Origin: Spirometra erinaceieuropaei
Taxonomy: Eukaryota > Platyhelminthes > Cestoda > Diphyllobothriidea > Diphyllobothriidae
Direction: 5' to 3'
NCBI GenBank assembly: GCA_902702965.1
Contig: CACRXP010000425.1
Coordinates: 106,147 to 170,146, forward strand
Length of the DNA stretch: 64,000 nt
Shown: piece by piece, positions 10,953-22,278 of the stretch
How positions within the stretch are numbered: the stretch's first letter is position 1
How the letters are laid out: the number at the start of each line of letters is the position of its first letter
Program-made: the position numbers and the translations under genes
Notes under the pieces: model-generated
Seen by the model: only the letters and a program-made list of their open reading frames with translations
Told to the model about the DNA's origin: nothing
The model's database searches: none

Positions 10953-11396
10953 CGCTTAGGAATACCTCAGGGAGCGAAGACCGTGGTTAGAGTCGCTGGT
11001 CTTCCAACATCACAGACCGAAGTTCTGGATCCGGTATGTGGACGATACCTTCGTCGTCATCGAATGGGATCAGGTGCTGACGTTCCAAGAATATCTCAAC
11101 GCCGTCTTCCCGGACAAACAATTTACGATGGAAAAGGAAGAGAACAACCAGCTGGCCTTCCTGGATGTCCTTGTATGCCGCAAAGATTGCGGTGGACTAA
11201 ACACCAAAGTGTTCAGGAAAGCGACAAATACGATGCAAGTACTGAACTTCAATAGCAACCACCCAATCAGCCACAAACGCAGTTGTGTAAGGAAATTATA
11301 TCGGCGTGTCGAAACGCACTGCAGTGAGCCGAAAGACAAGATTGCTGAACTACAATACCTCCGATGCGCTTAGGACTGCCTAAGGGAGCGAAGACC
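10953..11396 (+). pseudogene. Penelope-like element remnant P2, reverse-transcriptase palm
   Basis: Part of a PLE reverse transcriptase. The catalytic box reads RYVDDTFVVI, with YVDD at 11035-11046. It is followed by FPDKQFTMEKEENNQLAFLD, VFRKATNTMQVL, and SNHPISHKRSCVRKLYRRV, all typical of this family. The region just upstream contains PKFWIR. The first ATG at 11038 lies inside the catalytic box and is not a real start. The fragment is bounded by two 30-bp direct repeats (10953-10982 and 11367-11396; 27 of 30 identical) that read similarly in the same frame. GIY-YIG sequence is not found downstream. Related in style to P1. Confidence 0.78.
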
Positions 11397-12049
11397 TTTC
11401 CTTGGAATGCTGCCAACTGAAAATGCAGCTCAGACCACGCAGACAGCCCATTGTCTACTGGCTGCCTGATGAACTGTGAGTCAAACTGCGATGGCTCCTC
11501 CTTATTAACACATTCACTCATGTGAGATTCGATCGAACACCCCCATTTGTATACAGTCCTGCTGTCTACGTTTGAGGGATCAGATCGCGTGCGTGGCCCC
11601 CGCAGAGAGGCTCTCTATCCTTCCCAGTCATTTCGCCCAGTGCACACATCAGATAACTGATCAACTCGGACAGTGGCCGGAAGGAATGGGAAGAAAAACT
11701 GAGCTCGACGACTTGACGCATTTTCCTTACTGCAAACAACCCGGAGCGCTTCTAAGCTATCACGGTGTGCTAAAAGCCGTGCCTCGAAAGATGCTCAGTT
11801 AACGGGACAACTCGGTCCCCCTCGTGGAACGGAAAGTCGGGTTACAATAGTTCCTTCTTAATTTGGCCTTTAGAGGACTCCTACTCAGTTGGGATCCGAC
11901 CCGCCCTTTCTTGTTTCCGTGATGCCTTGGTCAATTGTGTGCGAACCAGGCGTGCGCGACGGCCTCTTAAACTTTATCGGCCATTGCGACCGACCCCAAC
12001 TTCGGTCGTTTTACTCTGTTTTGAGACAGATTATGCAGCGCAACAATTA
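11397..12049. other. No gene recognised
   Basis: May contain further decayed PLE sequence just after P2, but no motif can be held. An open frame at 11572-11802 is unassigned. Confidence 0.45.
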
Positions 12050-13032
12050 CAGGAAGTGGGCTAACTCATGAAATGTCAACAGAAATTCCGAAATGCGCTT
12101 CCGTTTCGAAAAGATTGATTAAGTAGTGTTGTAAAACCAATGATTATGCAGCATAATTCTACAATAATCCAGTTACCCCAGGACGCCGGCTTTCGAACAA
12201 AATTCCTTTCGATTATATCCAAAAACCATACTCCGTAAAAAATGACTAATTATGTAGCATTCATTTTTTCATTGATTTTCGATGCCTTTAAAGATTCAAT
12301 TATATTTTATGGAAAACATGTGCAAAATATTCATTGTTTTGCTCGTTCAGTAGAAAATTACGTCTTCTCTAAATTATACACTCAAAGAATGGGTACAATT
12401 TAATTTTATAAAACTTTTTCAGTTCGCGAATAATTTTGAACCCAACCTGCCATTACATTTGCATTCAGGGTTCCAAAACTACAAGCCGTATAATTTCTGC
12501 GTAGATAAAACCATACATTTCTCTACGGCAATAAAAGGAGACCATATAGGGTCCATACAATTAAACAGTGGATTTGAGCCACATCGTTAACTTAACAAGC
12601 CACACTGGTAAATGCACAGACATGACGTTTTATGAAGGGCCATTTCACGGTATTAAAACTCTCACAATTAGAAACCTTTTAAAAACCGAATTATACCCTT
12701 CCTTCGAGTGCAAAATTGAAATAAGACGTAATTCTCTACTGAATGAGCAAAAAATGAATATTTTGTACATGTTTTCCATGGAATATAACTGAGTCTTTAA
12801 AGGCATCGAAAATCAATGAAAAAATGCATGAAACATATTTAGTCATCTTTTACGGAGTATGGTTTTCGGATGTAGCCAAAAAGAAGTTTGTTCGAAAGCC
12901 GGCGTCCTGGGTTACTTTAATTATTCTAGAATTATGCTGCATGATGATTGGTTTTACAACATTAGTTAATTAATCTTTTCAAAACGGAGACGAATTTCAG
13001 AATTTCGGTTGTCATTTACAGTCCACTTACTC
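12050..13032. mobile_element. HP-A hairpin element, full copy
   Basis: About 983 bp between TA dinucleotides. The left end is CAGGAAGTGGGCTAACTCATG and the right end its diverged inverse. Inverted arms of roughly 370 bp (about 12050-12430 and 12660-13032) flank a ~230-bp centre. Matches 25215-26202 and 60016-60999 over the whole length. No transposase frame inside; the only open frame, 12568-12792, recurs in part in other copies and looks incidental. A non-autonomous DNA element is the likely class. Confidence 0.8.
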
Positions 13033-13792
13033 TAATATTACAACTCCACCAAAATCATTCTTTTTGTGGGAAACTCATGTTAAAAGTTTGGTTAATATTT
13101 TTTGTGATATATTAGATGTTGTATGTCGATACGACATGATCAGACTTTCGACTCGTACTGAAAAATCCCGAATTTCATACACCCCTGACGAAATTTTTGT
13201 TTTTAGCGTTTGATTTTCGCTATATTAAGCCTTGTTTCCCCTGCGTAGTATGTGCGTACCAGTAATCCAAAAACAAGGTCATCTCTGACTGGCGCAATCC
13301 TGTTGACAACCAGTTCAGCCATAGGTGAACGACTTGGCCAAAAACGAAATTAAATGCTCCTGGGCTATTAAATGTGCAAGTTTTCGGCTTCTATTACAGA
13401 CTTTTGTTCTGTTTTGAAAGTGAGGTTTGCTTGTGTGGGCGTTGATTCACTCGTACTGGAGCGTGGATCTGACATAAATTCGCCATAACTTCTGATAATC
13501 TCCACTAACGACATGAAGCCCTGTTTTCCCGGAATTAATTTAAACTAGGCAAGGCGACTAAACATGCAGAATTTATCGGCGGCATAAATTTCGTGAGCTG
13601 TTGTTCAACTGCACACGATCATTGCGTATTTATAAGAGAAGGTGAACTGTTCAATCAGATATCGACCTGGAGAGATGAAACGTGATAGGTAAAATGAAAC
13701 ATGGATTGTTGGTCTGGGTTGGGGGGGGGGGCGGGGAGAGAAGTCATCTTAGCAAGTGAGTTCAGATTACAGTGAAAACTTGCGGGTTGTAA
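13033..13792. other. No gene recognised; poly-G tract
   Basis: AT-rich sequence. A G11 tract at 13721-13731 is followed by further G-rich sequence up to about 13860. Confidence 0.45.
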
Positions 13793-14160
13793 TCAAAACT
13801 GCAACGAGTGGGACAGCGGTCGCTCATACCGAGGAGGCGGGGTGGGGGGAGGGGTTGGGAGGATGTCGGAAGACGGATATGGGAATGCAGTTACGTCCAT
13901 TATCGATCCTTGCCAAGGCAGTGCGAGGTTGATCACGCGGTCCAACTGCTTACAGAGTTCTGGTTTCCTCCTCCGTATTGCAGCGGCCTCTGCGAAGCGC
14001 AAGAATCACCCAGTCGTTGTTCGAAGCTTAACCTTAAATGTAACCATTGGGTCTACCGTATGGCCCGTGTCCAATAGGTGATTTGTGGTTGAGCTCCTGG
14101 GTACATTAATTTCCGTCTTAAACAGCCACTTCGGCACGTGCTCAGTTGACCGAGCTGCTT
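13793..14160 (-). pseudogene. Penelope-like element remnant P4, C-terminus
   Basis: Minus strand. The order is EHVPKWLFK, then HLLDTGHTVDPMVTFKV, then FAEAAAIRRRKPELCKQLDR and VINLALPW. This is the C-terminal end of a PLE protein beyond the GIY-YIG core, with one in-frame stop before FLRFAEAAA. The open frame continues past LPW to 13793 through low-complexity proline-rich text, which is probably not original. The same C-terminus occurs at 35758-36010 and, in a full domain context, at 56596-57590. No RT sequence remains upstream. Confidence 0.72.
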
Positions 14161-14305
14161 ACTGTCTAAGAGTATGGCAAAATTCGTCACTTTGCTGTTG
14201 AAAATGACGATAATATGTAACATAATGTCAAATTGTCGTTCTGGATGTAGGAAAAGGCAAGTTTTGAAGTCGCATAGACCAGAATGCCTGTTAAAAAACG
14301 CCTGT

Positions 14306-14588
14306 GAAATGTAGAGGGGCGCACACCGATCGTTTTACGGAACTCAGTCATCCCGTTATGCCTTACGGGCTCTCGCTCTCTCGAGCCCAACCAGCGACCG
14401 CGCAGCGATGCATGATATAGGCAGAATAGCATCCCCGACAATGACAAGGGAGACTGGAATTGCCAATTCTGGTTTATTAGCCGTCGTCAGCCAGCCATAC
14501 CCAAGCCCGAAGTGTGGAACACCCCAGCCTCGAACTCACGACCTGTTGGTTTAGAAGTCCACGCCTCTACCCACCGGGTCACGAGCCC
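14306..14588 (-). repeat. tRNA-derived SINE, near-complete (copy E1)
   Basis: The minus-strand head (14524-14588) is tRNA-like. It has an A-box-like TGACCCGGTGG, an anticodon-arm-like GGACTTCTAAACC resembling tRNA-Arg(UCU), and a B-box-like AGTTCGAGGC. The body passes through CTGGCTGACGACGGCTAATAA and a GGGCTCGAGAGAG segment. It ends near GATCGGTG...CGCCCC. Copies or parts recur at 14622-14941, 14953-15047, 21804-21990 and 49221-49356. Confidence 0.65.
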
Positions 14589-14621
14589 GTTGCCTTGTCG
14601 GTTTTCGATCAGGAATATACA

Positions 14622-14941
14622 ATGGTAGGGGGCGCTCACCGATCGTTCATACGAAAATCACCCGTTCCGTTGTGCCTTATGGACTCTCTCTTGAGCCCAA
14701 CCAGCAGCCGCACAGCGGCGCATGATATATATAGGCAGAATGGTATTACCGACAAAGACAAGGGAGACTGGAATGACCATTTCTGGCTTAGTAGCCGTCG
14801 TCAGCCAGCCATACCCAAGACGGAAGTGTGGAATACCCGAGCCTCCAACTCACGACCTGTTGGTTTAGAAGTCCACGCCGCGTCAGCCATTCATGCCCAA
14901 CCCCGAAGTGTGCAACACTTGGGGCTCCATCCCGCGATCTC
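14622..14941 (-). repeat. tRNA-derived SINE, copy E2 with a second truncated head
   Basis: Second minus-strand copy of the E1 SINE. It runs from the tail at 14622 to a head truncated at 14880, before the A box. It is joined at 14881 to another fragment of the same family (14881-14941) that repeats the middle section. Two broken copies are therefore fused in tandem. Confidence 0.6.
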
Positions 14942-14952
14942 TTATTAGTTAT

Positions 14953-15047
14953 GACTGGCTGACGACGGCTAACAAGTCAGAAATGACCAGTAAATTCTCC
15001 TTTGTTCTTGTTGGTGGTGCTATTGTGCCTAAATCGTGCGCCGCTTA
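14953..15047 (+). repeat. SINE fragment E3, opposite orientation
   Basis: A plus-strand piece starting GACTGGCTGACGACGGCTAA. It matches the body of the E1/E2 family but in the reverse direction, giving an inverted pair with the fragment at 14881-14941. Diverges after about 15047. Confidence 0.55.
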
Positions 15048-15374
15048 GGAGTTTTCCGAGTGGAGTTTTCGGATGTTCATGTTCTTCGGTGATGATGCTA
15101 CATGTTAGGATGGACTTAAAAACATAAGTCAGAACGTCGTCTGCGTGGAGGTGCATGCCTGAGTTAATGCTTTCAAGTGTAATCTTGTGTTGACGCTTTT
15201 AATAGACCGAATATGCTCCTAGAACAGGTCACGCGGTAGATCCGCTAGACCAAGACGGGAGTTAGATCGCATTTTTGCGGCTGTTATCGGGAATACGCCC
15301 CATAAAAGTGCCGACATTTGGGACTTCGGTGGCGGGCCCATGCTGCGTCAATAAGGATCCCTATCGCCCCAATA
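15048..15374. other. No gene recognised
   Basis: Mixed-GC sequence between the SINE cluster and the F repeat. No open frame or repeat recognised. Confidence 0.4.
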
Positions 15375-15560
15375 TTTGTTGTTAAATATCCTAGTCAACT
15401 GCGTGCCGTGGACCAGAAAGTGGGGTGGTACGCCTAGGTGCGGGTCCGGCCGCGCCAGCAACCAGCGCCCTCTCCCACCTCCGGTCTTGCTGACTACGTA
15501 TTGACACCGGGCCCAGGTGGAAGACGAGGAGAGAGTGCGGTAGATGCTGTGCAAGTTATC
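15375..15560 (+). repeat. Dispersed repeat F, copy 1
   Basis: Shares with 17404-17532 the segments TAACT/CACTGCGTGC-type, GGGGTGGTAC-type and GGAGAGAGTGC...GATGC.GTGCAAGT in the same order and orientation. A 159-codon minus-strand open frame (15348-15827) crosses it but has no recognised domain and is probably incidental. Confidence 0.4.
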
Positions 15561-17403
15561 ATGCCTGTTCTTACCCTCCTGTGGAGTACTCGATAGACAT
15601 CGTCGGTCAGAACGTTCGAACTGTGGGCAATGAGCAGAAACTATAGGACCCAGAATCCAGACAGTCGATGAAGATAACTGAAAATGCAGAAGTATTCTCT
15701 GACATTTCAAGAACTCAACCTTTACAATGATTTTGTGAAAAATCTTTCTTGATGCACGGAAAATGGTGTGCTCATAGCCATATGTGTTCATGTTGTTCTG
15801 TTTCTGTCGTTCTAATCTTGTAATCACCGATCAGCTTCTCGACCATGACCCAATGAAGACAGTTATTCCTCTGACACACTTGTAAGTGCACTCAAACTAC
15901 AACATGGGCAATCGAACCGTCTTCCTGTCTCAAAGTCGATATGTTATGACAGATGTAGAATGACAGCACGATTGTTATTACAGCATGAAAGAGTGCTATT
16001 CCAACTTTCCTTAAGACAGAAACGCTGCACCTTTTCCTCATAGATTTGTTTCATTTGACAGTCTGTGTCCTGTGTTCATGGCCAGTGACAAGGCTCTAGT
16101 GGTACAATTATCGTCATTGGACAACCGTGGAAATTTTGATTTTTGAAGACTGTTCATTCTTTCCCAATACCTTAATTAGTCTACGGTGTTTTAAAACTGT
16201 CTGCACGGTCAGATAACCTTAATTTTTGCCACTGACTGTCAATGATAACAACGACATTTACCCAAACAAAACTCTAGCGTGGGCTGACTAAAAGACTAGT
16301 AAATTTGTTTTATTTTTGCCTCCTTCAAATGTTAACTGACGTCTATTTCAGCAAATTTTCGCTTTACTTAAGCTCTGCATTAGGAAAAACAAACATTTCA
16401 GTCTCAATTGAAGGGCGTGAACAAAGTATCAATTTCGAATAGCGTGAAGCGTCCCTTGAATAATGTTTCTAAATTCAGCTCTTTATTTGTTCGGAAGCCA
16501 TTTATTTGATACGTGGCACAATTAGGCCAATTTTGTTAAACACATAATGCCCATTCGCTGACGCCTTTGAGAATTTGCAAAAAGGAGACTTCCTCCCTTT
16601 CAATTATCCAGCGGCTAGCATGCTAGTCTCCTTCAATTTATCAGAAAAATACGCATCTCTTTTATGAAAAAATATTTTCTCGCCAGACTACGGAAGAGAA
16701 AAATGCCTTATAAGCTGGAAGCGAGTTTCTCAGTTGGCCTGTGGGTTGAGTTCCTGCGCAAAATAATTAATGGTTTCTATCCATGCCTCATAATATAGTC
16801 GAGAAAATTTAGTGTCTCGGATACAACTTCTCTGATAAATTCCAAAGTCGGACATCTCTTGCACGTCCAATCGCCAGCGATTTAATGTGTCGGTCAATAA
16901 TTTCGGCATTAAAGCGTTGAACTAACAGGGAGAACAGCATCGTTTCCTCCATGGTGTCCGCAGCAGTTTGGCCTATTTCAACTCATTTTTTCCGAACTGT
17001 TGTGATGTTGACTATGAGATTTTGGCGATACCTCATAATTCACTCCCGAACTGCCCTTCCAATTTTCTTTGGTTTTGTAGATTCTTCACAAAGTGTGATT
17101 CGTCATTAGAGCAAGGCTATAGGAGACATGGTACGTAGTAGATTTCGTGAACTGGAAATTTCGCCGTGAGGCGGCTGGGGGCAAAGTACCTAGAAGAAAC
17201 AGGAAGCTTCAACCGAGGATGTTGGAGAACACATCGCCAGTGCCGAGGAGTGATATGCCAACTCCAAAGTTGCAACTCACTCCGTAGGGTCAGACCGTAA
17301 CTTTAAGTACGGCGGTTTTTTCGACATTCTCACGCATGGGAGATCCACACCGCCATTATAGAAGCCAGGAATATAGAATGGGAACCAGGTTGTGTACAAC
17401 GCA
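15561..17403. other. No gene recognised
   Basis: AT-rich, stop-rich sequence from about 15660 to 17100 with no recognisable repeat. GC rises again near 17150-17400 as the second F copy is approached. Confidence 0.45.
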
Positions 17404-17532
17404 TCTGAGCTGGCTGTTTAACCTCGTTATCCACTGCGTTCGGGACCCACAGGCCGCCTTGGTACAGCTTTACTATTGGGACTTAGTGGATGAGGGAGGA
17501 GAGAGTGCAAGGGATGCCGTGCAAGTCCATTT
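17404..17532 (+). repeat. Dispersed repeat F, copy 2
   Basis: Second copy of the sequence at 15375-15560, diverged. The best match is the block GGAGAGAGTGC at about 17490 through GTGCAAGT at about 17526. Confidence 0.4.
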
Positions 17533-18121
17533 CAATAAAAACCAATTAACGCCCAAGTAGTCGCTCCTGCGGCAACTTCATGAGGCACGTGGTGAACGCC
17601 GTTGCCTGCGACGCTCGTAGAATCATAGACTAATGAGTCCCCTATGTCAACTGAGTCAAAATATCCGTCAGGAGTGATTGCTGCCTGTTGCGAGCTATGT
17701 GTACTTGCTAATGAGTAAAAGATGGCCATTCTATTGCCCATGTCGCTGTCGGCAGAAATTCGCAATTATTGACTGTCAATAACCCTGCGACGGGATTTGT
17801 GAGCTGTATACCTTCATCTCCAAGTCCAAACGGAATTACCAGTTTTCGTCCTGCGATCAGAATGTACTAGGGAATGCCATTTTCATGTGACCGAATCATG
17901 GTAATCCGGTCGAAAGTCCATCAGCAAGCGCAGAGATCTTCCCCCCACTATTCCGAGCCAAGACTGTCATGCATTGAGTGCACTGGTGAGGACTGTGTCC
18001 AATAGCAGATACGGTGAGCCAAATTGCCAAGTAATTGTCGCGTCATGCACTAAAACTGGTGGCGAGACTACGATGAATGACGATCCTGATACGCACGACT
18101 ATGCAAATGTCGCACCAAGTA
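17533..18121. other. No gene recognised
   Basis: A stretch near 18015-18055 (GGTGAGCCAAATTGCCAAG) resembles one near 49107-49145, hinting at another old dispersed repeat. Otherwise unassigned. Ends at the TA target of the next element. Confidence 0.35.
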
Positions 18122-19112
18122 CAGTGCGTGACCGATCTCATGAAAAGTTGACCGAAATTCTGAAATGCGTTTTTGATTGGGGCGGATTACTTAGGCGCGG
18201 TTATAATACTGATTATCGTGCGGCACAATCCTATAATATTTCGGACTCAATAGGATGTCAGCTTCTGAATCCACTGCTTTTTAGTCTCCTGTAGAAACCG
18301 AAGTTGTCAAGAAATGACTGCTTAAGTGGCATGCACCTTTCCCATTGATTTCCGATGCTCTTACAAATTCCAATATATTTTATAAAAACCACGAGCAAAA
18401 ATATGCTTTCTTTCAGTCGTTTGATAGAGAATCACATCATCTTCAGTTTTTATGTTCGAAGAAGCAGTATAATTAAGTTTTAAAAAAGCTTACTAATTTC
18501 CGACTAATTTGGAGCCTCATCAGTCGTTGCGTTAGCGCTTAGTGATTTCAGTCTACGGGGTGCATGCGTTCCGCGTAAAGAAAATCACATATGTGCCTAT
18601 GTCTTTAAAAGATACCATATAGGCTCCATAAAGTTTTGCAATGGACGCGGACTATGTAGTACATTTCATGAGGAGCTGTGGTAAACGGACGGGTAAAATG
18701 ATATATACATGGACATTGCGCGGTCTTAATAAATCTCATAATTGGAAACTTTTTGAAATCTAATTGTACTCCTTCTTCGAGTATAAAATATAGAGATGAC
18801 GGTATTCTCTATCAAACGACTGAAAAATCATATTTTTGCTCTCGGTTTCTATAAAATATACTTGAATTTGCAAGACCATTGAAAATCCATGTGAAAAATG
18901 CATGCTACTTAAACAATCATTTTTTGCCGTGTACGGCTTCTAGGGGAGATTGAAAATCAGTGCATTCAAAAGCTGGCATCCTGCCGATTCCCAAATATTA
19001 TAGGATTATGCCGCAGGATAATTAGAATTACAACAGCACCTAAGTACTCCTTCCTAAACGAAAACGCATCTCAGAATTTCAGTCAACATTTCAAGACATC
19101 GGTCACTCACTG
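18122..19112. mobile_element. HP-B hairpin element, copy B1
   Basis: About 991 bp bounded by TA (18120-18121 and 19113-19114). Ends are CAGTGCGTGACCGATCTCATG and its inverse GGTCACTCACTG. The arms carry the same AAATTCTGAAATGCG and GATTACTTAGG...GGGTT.TAATACTGATTAT order as the other HP-B copies. No transposase frame. Confidence 0.8.
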
Positions 19113-19179
19113 TACAGCCATCTAGATGGAATTTGAAGCGGTTAATTTTAGTGCATGCAGTTACCTAACATCTGTGGCC

Positions 19180-19330
19180 TATAATTAACATACCCCTTGC
19201 GCATCCGCTGACTCTATTTGGTACTAAACTCCATCATATAGCGTGCAATAGACTCGAAACAAAAGGCAAGTAAAATTCTTGTTTTAGAGATCAAGTCTCC
19301 TTCCCAAATGGTTCCCGGACTTCATATTGT
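19180..19330 (+). repeat. Degenerate PLE terminal repeat (pLTR 3)
   Basis: Aligns by landmarks with 1640-1795 and with 50335-50480. A CATCATATAG block, CTCGAAAC, AAATTCTTG and AGATCAAGTCTCC fall in the right order. The hammerhead-like core is lost (CATCATATAG instead of a TGATGA block). Confidence 0.4.
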
Positions 19331-19993
19331 TATGCCGCGATGACTGGAAGAGATAAACGAAATGTGGTCACCGGAAACAACTTCTTTCATCTGCCAGCCG
19401 GAGTAGCCCGGTATCCAATGGGCTAAATTTTGCTTTGTTTATTCGGCCCGCGTCCTTATCGATTGAATTTTTTCTGGCTCGAGAATCCCTTGCGGAGAAG
19501 GCACGATAGTGCGGCCAGACAGTGATTGGGCTGCACGCGTGAGCGAAGGCAGCACGCTTGCTCGATGATGCCGTACACTGTGATTGGCTAGTTGATTTAA
19601 CAAATACATTTCGCAGCTGGCTCGACCAGGCGTGCCGTGCGTCGTCATGCTTTCTCTTGGCCCTGAGTCACAAATTCATACTGTGCACGTATCCTAGATC
19701 GTCTTCTGAGCGCATCGGGATAATTTTAACAACTGTGATGCCTTCATTTCGTTTATTTAAAATTGAGAGTTGGCCGTGGTGTTCCCCGGCCTACAAAAAC
19801 TCCCAATCGAGAACCTCAGTTAGGTGGTTCAAGGGTTTCAGACATGAAGCGCCTCAGGCAGAAAACTCGTAAAATTTTTTGCTCAGTAAAACAATATGTT
19901 CAGCTGAGTGAACCGAGCGTGAAGTGAAGGCCGTTTAACGAGCGCGCATTTTCAGTAGCTAGTTGTGCGAGTTGTAGGTTTGAGTGCCGCTTC
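19331..19993. other. No gene recognised
   Basis: Moderate-GC stretch with overlapping short open frames (19439-19648 minus, 19558-19872 plus), none assigned. Confidence 0.4.
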
Positions 19994-20674
19994 TTGCAGA
20001 AAACCTTCAAATGTACCCTACTAATCACCCGTGGAATTGTAAGTGGACGCTTTCCTCCAAATTATGGCGTCCCGTCTCCGCTGCTTTTATTTAAGTGCAA
20101 TTTTTCCCTTCTGCGCCTGCGTACGCATGCTGCAGAAAATTGGACTTGTTCGACTGTTCAAAACCTGGACGCGATAAATGTGTCAAAAGACACGCTTCCA
20201 CGGACGACCATATCTTCTCATGCCACATTAATCATCCTGATTTTGAATTTTTGTCCTTCAAGCATCCGCCCTGTAAGTTTTTTTGTATCTCTGACCACGT
20301 CGACGTGGACGACAATAAGGCGGAGAGGGGGGTGGAGGGTGGAACCAGGGCCCTCAGCATTAATACCGCAGCAATATTTGCTTTCTCCCCACACCCGATG
20401 TCAACCCTGTGCCACCCTCCCCCTCCTCATTCATCTGTGCCTCTCCGGGGTGAATTCTGCGGTCGGGGGCAGATCCCACTGTGGAAGAATAAAGGGGAAA
20501 TTGAGACACACATGGACGGTAGGAGGTGGGGTGGTGGTAGTGTCATGGGGCAGACAAAAAAAACGACGGCAGCAACAGCGACAGCCTATTGTTAACATTA
20601 CGCGCTTACTATCTGTTCACCAGCCCAGGCTATTGAAGGGGACGTGTGCGCTGGAGGAAAGGTCGGTCCAGTGA
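19994..20674 (+). CDS. Unassigned long open frame
   Basis: 226 codons from an ATG at 19994. It is overlapped in another plus-strand frame by a 166-codon open frame (20095-20595). Two long overlapping frames in a stretch that is G-rich and low-complexity in its second half (GGTGGGGTGGTGG near 20526) are more easily explained by low stop density than by a gene. The 226-residue product has many hydrophobic and serine/threonine residues early and a basic RRQQQRQ patch late; no domain recognised. I do not treat this as an established gene. Confidence 0.15.
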   Translation: MQKTFKCTLLITRGIVSGRFPPNYGVPSPLLLFKCNFSLLRLRTHAAENWTCSTVQNLDAINVSKDTLPRTTISSHATLIILILNFCPSSIRPVSFFVSLTTSTWTTIRRRGGWRVEPGPSALIPQQYLLSPHTRCQPCATLPLLIHLCLSGVNSAVGGRSHCGRIKGKLRHTWTVGGGVVVVSWGRQKKRRQQQRQPIVNITRLLSVHQPRLLKGTCALEERSVQ

Positions 20675-21803
20675 AGGCCAAAGACACAAGGCCTCATTGT
20701 GGAAGGCTGGGAGGCGAGAGCCGAAAATGGAAGTCGTGAGAATTGGTAACTTAAAAGCGCTGTTGACTGCAGAGCAGTTAGGTGGCATCCTTTCGGGATA
20801 GAGCAAAGTATCTTGAGAAGCATTCTTCGAAATTTCCGCTCTGAGAGAAGAACAGTGACGATAGGAATCAGCACAAAAAGCCGTTAAAAGCGAAGAACTA
20901 CCGATCTTGATTTATTTCCTCCGGCTGTTGCATCCTGCCTAAGAATCGACTTCACAAAATGTTATTTAACCAGCCGAGAGAAGGCAAAAGTTAGTCATAG
21001 CGCCTCTTTTTCTCTGGAGTAAATCCTGGCACTAGGCGCCTTGGCCATCCAGAACGATACTTGTTTTTATCGCCTTTTTCTTCTTTTTCGCAAGGTTCAA
21101 TACACTAGTGACTGCCGAAGGGACTCAGTTTTGAGGACGAAGTCTAGCTTAATATAAACTCACCAACTGAACCAATAAAGCAATATACATTGTTTGCAAG
21201 TCTGACAAAATTGTAAGGATGACTTTCTTGTGGGGAATGTATCTACTTTATCCGTTGCAACACCGAATAGGCTGGAAAAACAATGGGGATCATCGAAGCC
21301 GAGTACGAATAGGAGCGTTCAAAAAACCACCCTCAAATGAATCATTTGCTGAAAGCGTTATTGTAGTTTTGATCGTCGCAAACGGCGACGTTCACCCTGT
21401 GTCCCATAGATTGGACGCGGCACCGGCGATCGGTAAATGAATTAGTTTATTAAGACGCAGACTTGCGCAGTATCTACTTCACTCCCCCTCCGTCGCCTAC
21501 CTGGCAGTGATGACAATACAATGTCGTGACGGTCGGAGGGGGACGCGGCCACAGTAGCTGGCAAGGAGAAACAATCCATCTTCGCGAACCCCACACACGA
21601 TATGATCCGAACTACATGGTGAGGGGGGCTTTCGCAAAGACGATTTGGATTTCACATGTGTGGGTGTGCCACAAGAGTCACATTAAGAAAATGCCTCTTT
21701 GTAGTCTGACCATCATTTCATCAATCATTCCGAAGCACTTCTTTGAGGAATGGCCAAGTCCGTCGGCTGGCAACTCTCCAAGCCACGAGTCCTAGTTGAT
21801 TGC
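20675..21803. other. No gene recognised
   Basis: Mixed sequence with short open frames (for example 21219-21440 and 21526-21795), none assigned. Confidence 0.45.
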
Positions 21804-21990
21804 GACTGGCTGACGACGGCTAATAAGCCAGAAATTGCCATTCCGGTCTTCATTGCCTTTGTCAGTAATGCCAATCTGCCTATATCATGCGCTGCTGTGC
21901 AGCTGTTGGTTGGGCTCGAGAGAGAGAGCTCGTAAGGCACAACAGAACAAGCGAGTGCCGTAAGGACGATCGGTGAGGGCCCCCTACCAC
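21804..21990 (+). repeat. SINE copy E4, headless
   Basis: Plus-strand body and tail of the E1 family, from GACTGGCTGACGACGG to CCCCTACCACAGG. The tRNA-like head is absent; unrelated sequence precedes it. A short inner duplication gives GAGAGAGAGAGCTCG. Confidence 0.65.
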
Positions 21991-22256
21991 AGGTTCCTAT
22001 TCGTCGAATCTATTACAGTGAGAAATGTGGTGATGTGTTTTGGGGATCCGTTCTTTAATGCCGGCCTCACTTCATCTCTCACTTCCTTTCATGCGTCAGT
22101 CGACTTTCTGAACCTCTCAAAACTTACTGACAAAGAAAAATAAAGAGATTTATTCACAAGAGTAAAGCATTATTTTTTCCCGTTTGAAACGGACAAATCT
22201 AATAGGTGCCTACACTAATGACGAAACGAAAAGAGACAGCTAGCAAATTAGATGTG

Positions 22257-22278
22257 CTATCTATCTATCTATCTATCT
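22257..22278. repeat. (CTAT)n microsatellite
   Basis: About five tandem CTAT units abutting the left end of an old hairpin element. Confidence 0.85.

Noticed and set aside
12568..12792. Small gene inside the HP-A element
   Set aside because: Similar short frames appear at 25734-25928, 41052-41348 (minus) and 60532-60756 only because the element is repeated; they are not conserved as proteins.
15348..15827. 159-codon minus-strand gene
   Set aside because: Part of it overlaps a dispersed repeat that recurs at 17404-17532, so it is probably repeat-derived or incidental.
22257..22278. CRISPR-like array
   Set aside because: Four-base tandem units without spacers; a simple microsatellite in a eukaryotic genome.
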